A stretch of 64,000 bases of DNA, taken from the NCBI GenBank assembly GCA_921293015.1, contig OV121082.1, positions 20,749,748-20,813,747 of the forward strand, given 5' to 3'. Both the position numbers and the translations under genes were made by a program. Source of the DNA: Phorcus lineatus (taxonomy: Eukaryota > Mollusca > Gastropoda > Trochida > Trochidae). The notes below the pieces were generated by a model. It did no database searches and was not told the origin of the DNA. It was given only the letters and a program-made list of their open reading frames with translations. Positions 1 to 9,525 of this stretch are shown here, piece after piece (the stretch's first letter is position 1; each line of letters begins with the position of its first letter).

Positions 1-2294
1 AAAGCTCTTATTTCCTTATGCCTCAAATACTACTATTTAGGAATAATGGCATAGATATCGTTGATATGCATCAAGTATGCTTTCCATGCATGAAATGTTT
101 TGTCATGACAGTAACTGTTTTCAGTCTGTTTTAATTACTTAGATATACAATCAATCAAGATGTATTTAATAAAATGTTCTTATAGTTTTGTTGCAACTTT
201 TGAAAATGTTATCCAGCATAGAACATTTGACATATCATTGTTACTTTTTATTCAACATTGAATACATTATTTCATGATAACAGGGTATGGTAATATATGC
301 CAAAAGAGAAATGCGGATTATGTATCATTGGCAAGAACTTATTGCTATCGTGTAGATAGGCAGGTATAATCCTGATATAGAGCCCCAATATTTCATAGTC
401 AGTAAGCAGACAGTAAAGTAACTTAGCAGATTAAGATAGCAATATCAAAGAAAGTCCCTTGGTACATGACAGTACAGGCAGGATAATGTAGGAGTTCACC
501 GAGTGCATTATAGATAATCCCCTTTGTCTCCTTCAAATAAATCTCCACTTATACCCTGGATTCAAAGATGGCTTTTGTTTCATAGCCTACTTTACCTAAT
601 AAGATGTCTTCGCCTGGTAGATAAACATACGATTGAAATGGTTTCCATCATTACTCAATGCCGATTCCTCGAAACGTTTGGGGCTGCCATCCGGTACAGA
701 CAAACTGGGGTGTAGGGAAATCTGAAAGCTTTTTTTGGGAAGACGTGGTACAGCAAAATCCATCTTGAACCAAAGGTTCTCTTTGAGATTCAACGGTAAA
801 TGTATACTGCAGCTATTCCTTAAGTTATTATTATTGAAGTCTCACGGAACTCGTTCCAAAGTGGTCAATGAATTTGTATCATTGCAGATATGCTGCAGCT
901 GCGTACGTTTCTCTAAATGATCACGACGGGCAAACATTTGCATCCCGACTTTTAGTTCAAAGACAAACGAACGACAACATAAGCTACTACATGCGATTCA
1001 CGTTCTGCTAGTTATTAAAGATATGACCACACAATACGTATGATTGCATTATTTAAGGACATTTTGAAATAATGTCCTTAAACGTACAATACGATCAAGT
1101 ATTCATGTGACTGCAAGACAAATGTAGCTATTTGAATAAAAAGACATGATGTGTTATTCATATCATTTTTTTGGCTGGTGATTCTAAAAAATATATTTAC
1201 TGTTATTGTTCGCTTGTGTTACACATATATTTCATATCGTATTTCATTTCAAAGAGTAAGCATATGCTGAACAAGGCAAGAGTCAAAAGGATCTTGTGTT
1301 GTTTACTTTGTCTTCTTGATTTAAAGTGTTTCGTATTGAAAGATGTTTATCATTATCTGCTTGCGCACATTCGTTTACTTATGAAAGAATTTAGTGTCCT
1401 TAGAGAAGTACATAAACACTAGATTATCAATATCTATAAAGTTGAAACCCCTTGGCAATCATGAAACTCTAGCAAACATTATATTAATAGAGCAAAAGCA
1501 TCATGCTTACACTGGCAGGTACATGAGAGATTCTCTTGAACAAAACAAACTGACAAAATGCCGCTTTTAATTTCTACTTCGCACAAATAAAGATCTTTTG
1601 TCTTTGAAAACAGTATCAACTACTTCAAAGAAGTGATATTTTCTACACTCAAATATTTTGCAAATGGTTGTTCATAATGGCTATCAACTTGTGCATCTTG
1701 AAAGGAGCAGTTTTGTCAATTAGCTTATCATTATACCCAAAGGAGTAAACTGAATCAATTGTCTCAATTTACATCTGTCAAAAATATATTCAAACAGCAA
1801 TATAATAAAGAAAACGGGAATTACTGAACATCATTTTGTCTTAAGAAAAGATTTAGAGGATTGAAGTTAGATACTACGTTACTGAGGTCCTTCAGAAGCA
1901 TAGTTAATAGGAACTATTTATATGCATAAAAGCTATCACTTTTTATATGAGTGACACAATGTTATAAAAATTATAAAGCTCTGAAAGTCTATTATTAATC
2001 CACTAGCTTCACAGAAGTACAACCGTGAAATTGTCCTTGACATTCCTGATGAAAGACGTTATTTGCAGTTGAGATTCATTTCATTCACATACTTTACATA
2101 AAATTGAGAATATAATCAACGCTAACAATATAACAATATAGAGAATTTTGTAAAGGCACAATGGCATTTATTTGCCTTATTTTATTGATTTAGCCTTGAA
2201 TGACATTACATCACTAGCTTTTTACAGATTTTCTTTTTGCAAATAATTGAGAATTTGCTGATAATTATAGAGAAAATAGAGATCTCATGACGAA
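1..2294. other. AT-rich DNA without recognisable gene
   Basis: No reading frame here exceeds about 85 codons and none resembles a known family. The only structure I can support is a perfect hairpin at 1052-1082, listed separately. The rest may be old, unrecognisable repeat or intron sequence. Confidence 0.6.
1052..1082. repeat. Perfect 12-bp stem hairpin
   Basis: TTTAAGGACATT at 1052-1063 is exactly complementary to AATGTCCTTAAA at 1071-1082, leaving a 7-base loop. Flanking bases (CGTAT on the left, ATACG on the right) extend the symmetry imperfectly. No gene lies nearby, so a terminator role is not supported. It may be the centre of a decayed palindromic element. Confidence 0.6.
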
Positions 2295-2665
2295 GATTGA
2301 TCGACTACATAATGTTATGCTTGGGTTTATTCTACAATACGTGACAGCGGCTTATTGAAAAGCACGATCCTTCTGTTTATCACTACTACCGACAAAATTA
2401 TGTCAAATACAGCTATTCAAACATACACGTATTAATATAAATGCAAATGTTGTCAAATTGAATATAGTATTGCAAGTTAAGGTTTCATTATTATAAATTG
2501 TTGTAACCAAGCAAATATGAAGTATTAGGAAACTCTTTGATGCAATCAGACGGAAGGCATTCCAATTTCGATCAATTTCACACAACTATTTCCTTGTTGA
2601 TAACCTTTATTTCTTCATACGAAGTTGACATATCAAGGTGTTTTCTCATGACACTTGTATCCATA

Positions 2666-2698
<33 letters not shown>

Positions 2699-2790
2699 CG
2701 GGGGGAATGTTTACTGTTTTTTAACTCGTACATCTGGTATCTTCGTCGATATTATCTGCATGTTTTATGTGACAGTTTTAAAAACAATCA
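2295..2790 (-). repeat. Dispersed repeat family R1, copy A (minus orientation)
   Basis: Read on the minus strand, this segment matches 19675-20130 over several hundred bases. Shared blocks include GTCAACTTCGTATGAA, GGTTATCAACAAGGAAATAG, ACAACAATTTATAATAATG and CACATAAAACATGCAGAT. Identity is roughly 70-80% by eye, with small indels. No coding frame is shared, and no terminal inverted repeats or tRNA-like head are evident, so I cannot assign a class (it could be a SINE, a MITE or an old LINE UTR). This copy contains a long G homopolymer that copy B lacks. Confidence 0.7.
2668..2705 (+). repeat. G homopolymer, 31 G then C then 6 G
   Basis: A run of 31 consecutive G residues at 2668-2698 is followed by one C and six more G. 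It lies inside repeat R1 copy A but has no counterpart in copy B near 19.75 kb, so it expanded after the copies separated. On this strand it has strong G-quadruplex potential. Run length in assembled sequence is unreliable. Confidence 0.9.
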
Positions 2791-4658
2791 TCTTTAATAT
2801 GATAGTACAGAGTTCCCTCAACGAACAAGAGGATGAGTTTTTCTTTTCAGATTTCCTTTCAATCATGATTTTTTTTCAAAACATTGCTCGTTCGTACTTA
2901 TAAAGGCTGAAATAGTTTATCTGATTCATTCTTTCTAACAACGTCAAAAATTTCTGTTAAAGACTAATCAAGAAGTTAAAGTTGGCTGTTGCCTTAATGT
3001 TATATAACGGTACACACCAATTCTAAGAAACTCATCCAATGTTTTCCTTTTTATTGATCAGGATATTTGAATTTTTGTTGAATTCAAACCGAGTGATAAA
3101 ATAATGTAATGCACTTCAACAACTGGCCAACTCCCTGAAGGAAGAGTGGTGATGATTTTCGCAAAAGATACTTCAATGACTATGAATAAGTTCCTTTCGC
3201 TATATAAGAGCTCATATAATGAGTAATCACAAATTACTGAATTTAATATCAAAAGGAGTCCAGTTTCAATTGTGTACTTGATTGGATTGGCTTTTAAAAT
3301 TTAGAAAGTACACAAACGAGTGAACATTGTGAAGATGATTCACCTACTATCTAAATCTTGGAACATCTGGATTTCTTTTCACTTTAGCTTATCTAACGAG
3401 TGTAGAATCCTTGATTAACTGAAAAGGGATAATCTATTTCAAATTGCTATTGCCTGAGAAAAAAATGTCATAAAACTGCCTTTATCCTCTTGACAACATT
3501 GTTGCTAGCGAATAGAAATAGAAATTTGATAAGAAAATTTTGAATGATTAAACACAACTACGTTTAACCATTTCTTATGCTGTTTGTTAAGATGAAGATC
3601 ATTTTCAATAGTCTTAAAGAGATCATTTAAAAAATTTCTTTGGACAACAAAATATGATTATTGATCCCATCAGGCCGCTTAAGTTCACTCTTGTCAGTAA
3701 TCTAAGAGACAAATCACTGAGTCAGTGTTTAAATTCAAACGTAATCAGAGTGGCATCTTTGACATCCTATCCATTTTGGCAGTTTAAGTTAAGAATATTG
3801 CCTTCCTTTTTTATGGTAAAAAACAGAGCCTGGATTGAAATGTTCCTTCAAACGATCTAAGGAATTAATTTATTTAATTATCTATCTAATCATTTTTGCT
3901 TTAGAATTTTTGCCTAGGTTTTGAAAAAGGCAAGGCGTGTACATTTAAAAATGGCATAGCTTCACAAAAAAGGGCACAAGTTCTGTTAGTCATTTAGTCG
4001 TGGTGGATCTATTTTTTGCTTTCATTATTAAAAATGAAATTCGCCTTCAGAGCTAAATCGATATCTTTCAATAGATTTTTTTTATCAACCGTTTGAATTG
4101 TCAATAATTTGCATTAGGTCTAGTATTTTTAATGCACTTTTGTTTGTGGGCCGTTGACCTTAAATACAAAAAAACATTTTTGTTTTGACTTGATTACTTA
4201 TTTATCATAAAGTTAACCATGTTGAGCAAATGGTAACTTAAAGGAACTTTTTTTGCTGAAAATGTTGTAATTTCTTAAACGTTAGTTGACATAGACATAT
4301 AAAACAAACTGTTTGAAAGAAAATGGTCTTAAATGTTTTGATACATCTGATAAATTCATTCTTAAGATTATTTCATGCCACTTTCCCGTAGCATGAATGT
4401 CTTATGATTGGAATTATTGCCTAGTTATCTTTTTATATACAATCTCCAAATGGTCCAGAGATAATAGAACTTCCTCTAATTTAAATTTCATTAAATGATC
4501 AAAAGTCATAATTAATCAATAACATTATGGTTTGAAACAAAAACATTTAAATTCAAAAATATATTTTCATGATATATAGTGGTAAGATAAAACATCTCGT
4601 TTTATTCAAATTGTGAATCAATGTAACACCTACGCCATAGACATTTTCAATTGTTTCC
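2791..4658. other. AT-rich DNA, nothing recognised
   Basis: Short frames only (68 codons at most), with homopolymeric A/T stretches and no conserved motif. I see no repeat boundary or RNA gene in it. Confidence 0.55.
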
Positions 4659-4927
4659 AGAAGTACATGTTCACGTCAGACAATGTACCAGGTAAAACAG
4701 ATTGGTTTCGGTGTGTAGATAACTTGTTACTGTCTGAGCAGGAAATAAAGGCTTACTTGAGTCTCTCAGTAGAGCGGATGGAGGCACTGGAATGATGATA
4801 AATCCCCATATAAAGTACCTCGAATGGAACTTGGGACTCTTACCGGAAGACATTAAACCAAGGAAACAAGTTTTGTATTTGGCTGAAGTCAGACAGGATG
4901 AAAGACACATTGCATTGGGGGCAGTTT
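4659..4927 (+). pseudogene. Unrecognised coding-like patch, possible exon or gene relic
   Basis: A pyrimidine-rich stretch ending in TTGTTTCCAG (to about 4659) looks like a splice acceptor. It is followed by a frame reading KYMFTSDNVPGKTDWFRCVD to about 4740. A second frame then takes over, reading LLESLSRADGGTG, then INPHIKYLEWNLGLLPEDIK and LYLAEVRQDERHIALGAV, up to a TAG at 4927-4929. The amino-acid composition is protein-like and unlike the surrounding AT-rich DNA. The change of frame near 4740 means either one frameshift in a relic or two chance frames. I do not recognise the family. An unspliced exon is the alternative to a pseudogene. The unknown coding patch about 650 bases downstream could belong to the same source gene, but nothing proves this. 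Confidence 0.35.
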
Positions 4928-5632
4928 AGATATGTAATGGTTTTTGATTAAGTGCTAAATTGGAATACACTAACTGAATAGTTTTTGTTTAAAGTGCTCC
5001 ATACTTGATCCGTATTGTTTAAGTTTGTGTGGTTTATATTAACACATGTCATCTTAATGCTTACAGTTGATCTATTTTAGCTAATGATTAATAAAGAATA
5101 TAATAGTTTCTCGTGGTCTGTTTTGTTAAAACTGTAACAATATGGTTTTAATATGAATGCTTCATGTAAAGACAATTTTCCAATTTTCAAAAGGGGAGTT
5201 TAAAAACGGTCTCTTCGAAATGTCTCATTTCTGCAGTCATGTCCGTAAAATTTCTCGTTTCATTAACCTTTGCCTGCATCAAGTTACTTTACTTAAAATG
5301 ATAATTAAAGTCAGTGAAGGCTGAAATCATCAAAAGATATTGATAAATTAATAGGCTCTTGTCATATAGCCAGACATTTACAATGTGCATCTTGTAAGGG
5401 TTTTCAAGACTCGCTGTGCTAATAAAGTGGAGGTAAATTATGGTAGAAGTCTACTGATTGCTTGATTCAGATTAACTTCCTATATCAATACACGTGGTTT
5501 TATAAAAGGCCAGAAAAGGAAATTTACATGAAACAGATCTGCCTGACATTGGAAATTTACCCTGTGTTACATCACTGACGCCGCCTCAGAGTACATGAAC
5601 GGAATGTCATTAATTTCTGCATCTACGTTTGG

Positions 5633-5818
5633 ATGTTATCAAAACAAAGAGAGGATCACAACAAAGGAAAAGACCTAAAACAGTATGTTGAGAGAACGTA
5701 TGGCACTTTTCTCAAACAACAAGCAAACGATGGAGCCTTGAGACTGGCATATAGAAAAAGAAAATCAATTTCACAGATGTGGAATAGAAAACTCCATGAA
5801 CGACAGCAGGCGTTCTAA
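5633..5818 (+). CDS. Unrecognised 61-codon frame inside the inverted-arm segment
   Basis: The frame starts at ATG 5633 and is also open upstream into the left arm. It encodes a lysine- and arginine-rich helical-looking peptide containing HNKGKDLKQYVERTYGTFLK and RKRKSISQMWNRKLHERQQ. It has no signal peptide and no hydrophobic segment. It overlaps by 23 bases the next frame, which starts at 5796 in another phase. The two together look like one protein broken by a frameshift, or two exons read through without splicing. I do not recognise the family. Composition is more protein-like than neighbouring random frames, but chance cannot be excluded. Confidence 0.3.
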   Translation: MLSKQREDHNKGKDLKQYVERTYGTFLKQQANDGALRLAYRKRKSISQMWNRKLHERQQAF

Positions 5819-6110
5819 CACTCACTTTGAACAAAACGGACATCTGATATTTATAATGAATATCTTAGCTTTAATAAGCCAGTTGTCCCTAGAAAAGGAG
5901 GGTGAAAACCTCCTTTATGAACATATCAAATATGTTGAGACATATTCAAATATCGATGATGAAATGATGAGCTTCACCGAGTCTACAGAACAGAGTGTAA
6001 AGAACAAGCTACATACACTGTGGTATGGAATAAAATGCAGGTCGAAGAAGTTACATAACGGTCTCATCAACAGTAGTCAATTAGGTTTGACAGTAATCCT
6101 CGAAAGATAG
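5796..6110 (+). CDS. Unrecognised 104-codon frame inside the inverted-arm segment
   Basis: This ATG-to-TAG frame encodes an amphipathic, acidic and largely helical-looking product with segments such as IFIMNILALISQLSLEKEGE, YEHIKYVETYSNIDDEMMSF and KNKLHTLWYGIKCRSKKLHN. One short hydrophobic stretch (about residues 17-31) is too short and polar to call a membrane helix with confidence. It follows the 5633-5818 frame in a different phase, so the pair may be remnants of one gene. No catalytic motif or known fold is visible. It may be cargo of the inverted-arm segment, an exon or a chance frame. Confidence 0.3.
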   Translation: MNDSRRSNTHFEQNGHLIFIMNILALISQLSLEKEGENLLYEHIKYVETYSNIDDEMMSFTESTEQSVKNKLHTLWYGIKCRSKKLHNGLINSSQLGLTVILER

Positions 6111-6869
6111 AATCACGCACTGCTTTATTTCTATCTGTATTTGGAACAGTACAGTAACAGTATTAAGGAAATTAGTGGTACTGTAAAACTAAATTAGTAT
6201 TCCCTCAATGTCTTCTTGTTTCAAATCACATGAGGCAACAAGAACATGAAATCTTATGTGCTGAGATCCAATTTTTTCACTTTAGTTTTAACTAGTGGCA
6301 TTAAACCAAGTTTAGTTTGAAGTTTTAGGGATTTTGAGACGAAAACAATTCCATTTCACAAGGCAAAATAATATGAAAGGTTGAATTTTTCATCACGTGA
6401 CTTGACAACAATATCACTTCGTAAATGCAATTCAGATTGAACATCGCATATTCTTAAAATGAAGCAAAAAATACAAATACATTAAAAAAGATTTTAATGC
6501 TTTCATAATTACACAATTTGATAAGACAGGAGAGCAGTTACCAAGAAATCAAATTCATAGCATCAACTTTCAAAAAAAATTAGTTTCATTGTATTTATAT
6601 GAAAATAAAGGCATGAAATTATTTAAAGTTATGACTGATCGATACACTGGCATTTACTGAACAACTGTTTTATATGAAATGCTAGTAAAATTGGTTTTTT
6701 TTATCAATCTTTAAATTTAAAAATAAAAGTAATTGGTTTGACATTCCGTTCATGTACTCTGAGGCGGTGTCAGTGATGTAACAGCATGGTACGGAACTGT
6801 AATTTACAAACGTAGTTCGGGCGATAACCTTCTATATTGACTTCGGCAACTGCCCAAAAATCTATCCAG

Positions 6870-7035
6870 TCTATTCGCAAAAAATCAAATGCCTACAGGG
6901 AAATAAGCCTATCATGTTCTGTAAACACACTGTTTTAATGTCAACCACAAGGAATAACTGCCAGAAGGACACGATCAAATGGCGTTTGATCCCTTTGTGC
7001 AACAAGCTCGGGCAAATAGTTAATGTGTCTCCTTG
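6870..7035 (-). repeat. Dispersed repeat family R3, copy 1 (minus orientation)
   Basis: Read on the minus strand it has TTGCACAAAGGGATCAAACG, then ATTTGATCGTGTCCTTCTGG, then CAGTGTGTTTACAGAACA and a CCCTG(T/G) block. These blocks occur in the same order at 25.66 kb and 49.78 kb on the plus strand. There is no obvious RNA polymerase III promoter head or poly-A tail. The class is unknown: SINE-like, or the end of a larger element. Confidence 0.65.
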
Positions 7036-7884
7036 GCTTCCGCTTTATTGATTATTATTTGGCAAACCATCACACTAATGCAAATTTTTATCTACCAAAA
7101 ATATATATCATAAATTATTATAATTATTATATGCCATTTCCAATTAATCATCTTGAGTAAATTGAATATTTCGTATTCATTATAAACGACATTTGGCATT
7201 TACAGTAACTTTGTTCAAATCGGTACCCTAAAATTTGCACACTCTATTTGATTAGTCAGATTCTGTAATAAACAATACTAACGAACCCAGATACATTATC
7301 GTTTCCTACAAATAAAGTCACATTTGCTAATCTTCATACAATGCAGCATGTGGACACCGATTCTACTTTTTTTTAACAATGAAAATTCTTAATACTAGAA
7401 TATATAAAGATTTTACAGAAAGCCTGCAGACCTTTCTGGGAGGTTACAATGCTAATGCATCGATCTCTGTCGTAACTCATTACGATTTTACATGCCATGT
7501 TATTTCATGGTGCCATTTGGTGTTAAAAGCGGTGTTTATACATTTCTGGAATTACTTTAACTTTTATTTAATCCCTTTGATCTCAACGAATCTTAAAGGC
7601 CTCAAACATAAATAAACGGTTACAATGTCATTTATTAAGCTAATATGGTATTGTAGAGACTCAATTGTCTCCCGATCGATCTTTAAAAAGTATGATAAGT
7701 ATTTGTACTGAACCATTTGATTTGAAATACTTTCATTGACGTTTAATTTTAACAGCATCAAATGAAGACTTTTGTCTGCACTAAAATATTTTGGCATATT
7801 AATAAATGGCACCATTTATTAATCACCAAAAATTCCAAAAGCAATATTATGAAACATATTCATAAAATATTTATACATAATATA
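7036..7884. other. AT-rich flank of the Tc1 element
   Basis: Two modest frames occur here (78 codons plus at 7379 and 83 codons minus at 7564-7815). They overlap each other and show no family features. I see no repeat or RNA gene. Confidence 0.5.
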
Positions 7885-7913
7885 CACTCATGGCAAAAAT
7901 TGTTGTCACCCCC
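7885..7913 (+). repeat. Left terminal inverted repeat of Tc1 element
   Basis: It begins CACTCATGGCAAAAATTG and ends with five C residues. It pairs with 9497-9525 at 28 of 29 positions and is preceded by the TA target site. Confidence 0.95.
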
Positions 7914-8170
7914 TAATATTTAATTAAATTGGAGTTTATATCACATTGTATGCATGGCAATGTTGGTTTTCCATGGAAATGTCATTACAGGCATGAAGTT
8001 ACATTAACTCACACTTTACAATGAACAGTGTCAGCGGTTTCATGTAGACCACGTGCATTTCATTGAAATGATGGAAATTTGTCTCCTTAGGTTTGTCATT
8101 TCCATCGATTACTATAGACCTCTTTCATAAGATACAGCTTCACGACTATAGTTTTTGAAAAGCATAGACC

Positions 8171-9193
8171 ATGCCTGGTCCCACTCCACCAGGAATCAGA
8201 CATGAAATCATTGGCATGAGTCGTGGTGGCGCTTCGAATCGTGTCATTGCTGCAGCATGTAACGTCAGTGTTAGAACTGTTCAAAGGATTAAAAGACTGC
8301 ACGCCATACAGGGAAATGTTGTTCCGAATAAGTCTTCAGGCCGTCCCAAGAAAACTACGGTTCGTCAGGATAGAATTCTTCTTCGTTTGACCCGACGTCA
8401 TAGACGTCTTTCGTCTTTGACTCTTGCACAGAGATGGGGGGCTCATATTAATACGCCCATTTGCCGGAGAACTGTAGTGAACAGGTTGCTCCAGCATGGA
8501 TATAAGGCAAGAAGACCTGCCATCAAACCATTCTGGACACTGGCCAACCGCAGGGCACGGCTTGCTTGGGCGCAGCAGCACCGCAGAATCCAACTTGGAC
8601 ATTGGCGTCACGTCATATTTACTGACGAGTCTCGTTTCCTACTGCATAAGGTGGACAGGAGAATGAGAGTGCGACGTTTACGTGGGGAAAGGCTCAATGA
8701 CGACTGTCTGCAGCATCAGGTTGCCCACGGTGGCGGTTCTGTACACGTATGGGCAGGAATACACCATAACGGTAAAACGGATCTTGTCGTCCTTCAAGGA
8801 AACGTCAACCAGAGGTCGTACAGACGTCTTCTTGAAACCGTTTGCCTCCCACATGCAAGAAGAGTGTATGGCAACAACTTCCTGTTGCAGGACGATAATG
8901 CACCAGCCCATCGTGCACGTACAGTGAACGCTTTCATTCAGGCACAAGGAGTAACAAGATTGCCCTGGCCTTCAAAAAGTCCGGATATGAATCCGATAGA
9001 ACATGCTTGGGATCAGCTTGACCGTGCAATTAGAAGACTGGACCCTGCTCCTGCAATTTTACAGCAATTGCGGGCTGCTCTTGTGAATGAATGGAACAAT
9101 TTGGCTGTTGCAAACATCAACACACTGATAGACAGTATGCCTGCCCGAATTATCGCCCTTGAAAATTCCAGAGGCGGTGCTACCCGATATTAG
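8171..9193 (+). CDS. Tc1-like transposase, 340 aa, intact
   Basis: This enzyme cuts the element at its inverted repeats and inserts it at TA dinucleotides, acting in the nucleus as a cut-and-paste DDE recombinase. Residues about 8-50 form the first helix-turn-helix (GMSRGGASNRVIAAACNVSV), followed by an AT-hook-like GRPKK at 57-61. A second paired-type DNA-binding segment lies at about 65-120. The catalytic triad is visible: D152 in IFTDESRF, D242 in LLQDDNAPAHRA and E277 in SPDMNPIEHAW, with exactly 34 residues between the last two (DD34E). The length of 340 aa is normal for the family. ATG 8171 is preceded by an A-rich context and gives the expected N-terminus; TAG lies at 9191-9193. An AATAAA at 9229-9234 could serve as the polyadenylation signal. 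No stop or frameshift interrupts it. Confidence 0.97.
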   Translation: MPGPTPPGIRHEIIGMSRGGASNRVIAAACNVSVRTVQRIKRLHAIQGNVVPNKSSGRPKKTTVRQDRILLRLTRRHRRLSSLTLAQRWGAHINTPICRRTVVNRLLQHGYKARRPAIKPFWTLANRRARLAWAQQHRRIQLGHWRHVIFTDESRFLLHKVDRRMRVRRLRGERLNDDCLQHQVAHGGGSVHVWAGIHHNGKTDLVVLQGNVNQRSYRRLLETVCLPHARRVYGNNFLLQDDNAPAHRARTVNAFIQAQGVTRLPWPSKSPDMNPIEHAWDQLDRAIRRLDPAPAILQQLRAALVNEWNNLAVANINTLIDSMPARIIALENSRGGATRY

Positions 9194-9496
9194 GCTTGTA
9201 AATATACTCATACATGACTGCAGAATGAAATAAAACCGACAATTGAACTTGAAAATGTAATTTGTTTTATTGATACCCATCCAATTGATACTATATGGAT
9301 ACTGTAAAAAATTGCCCTTTTTCACAGGGACCATACATATCCTAGTAGAATTTCTTAAATTGGCCAGCACAAGACCAAAATACAAGCTGGTATGTTTTAC
9401 GAATGTTTTTCCCAATCACACAAATCATTCTGACAGTTATTGCATGTTTGATTATTTGTCAACACTCAGTTAAACTTGACGTAGCGTTCTCAGTCT

Positions 9497-9525
9497 GGGG
9501 GTGACAACCATTTTTGCCATGAGTG
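9497..9525 (-). repeat. Right terminal inverted repeat of Tc1 element
   Basis: It is the inverted copy of 7885-7913 with one mismatch (G in place of T within the ATTGTTG block as read inward). It is followed by TA at 9526-9527. Confidence 0.95.

Larger units (their letters stand above)
5565..6783. mobile_element. Segment of ~1.2 kb bounded by near-identical 44-bp inverted arms
   Basis: The left arm at 5565-5608 (starts TGTTACATCACTGAC) and the right arm at 6740-6783 are inverted copies of each other over 44 bases with one mismatch, a CG to CA difference at the fourteenth arm base or so. Outside and inside the arms, similarity ends abruptly. No target-site duplication is visible at the outer edges. 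The interior carries unrecognised reading frames. It could be an uncharacterised DNA transposon with TIRs, or an inverted duplication of a small exon: both arms can be read as YITD(A/T)ASEYMNGMS. Confidence 0.5.
7885..9525 (+). mobile_element. Complete Tc1/mariner (Tc1-like, DD34E) transposon
   Basis: The 1641-bp element starts CACTCATGGC and ends GCCATGAGTG, and is flanked on both sides by TA (7883-7884 and 9526-9527), the standard Tc1/mariner target duplication. Its 29-bp terminal inverted repeats differ at one base. A single intact transposase gene fills the middle. High TIR identity and an unbroken 340-codon gene indicate recent insertion, and the element may still be mobile. Base composition of the gene is clearly richer in GC than the flanks, as expected for a newly arrived element. 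Confidence 0.95.

Noticed and set aside
2537-2797. 86-codon frame with a glycine run
   Set aside because: The glycines come from the G homopolymer inside repeat R1; copy B of the repeat has no such frame.
8678-8947. Minus-strand and alternative plus-strand frames of 80-118 codons across the Tc1 gene and its right flank
   Set aside because: They are shadows of the transposase gene, which has the full catalytic triad and expected length.
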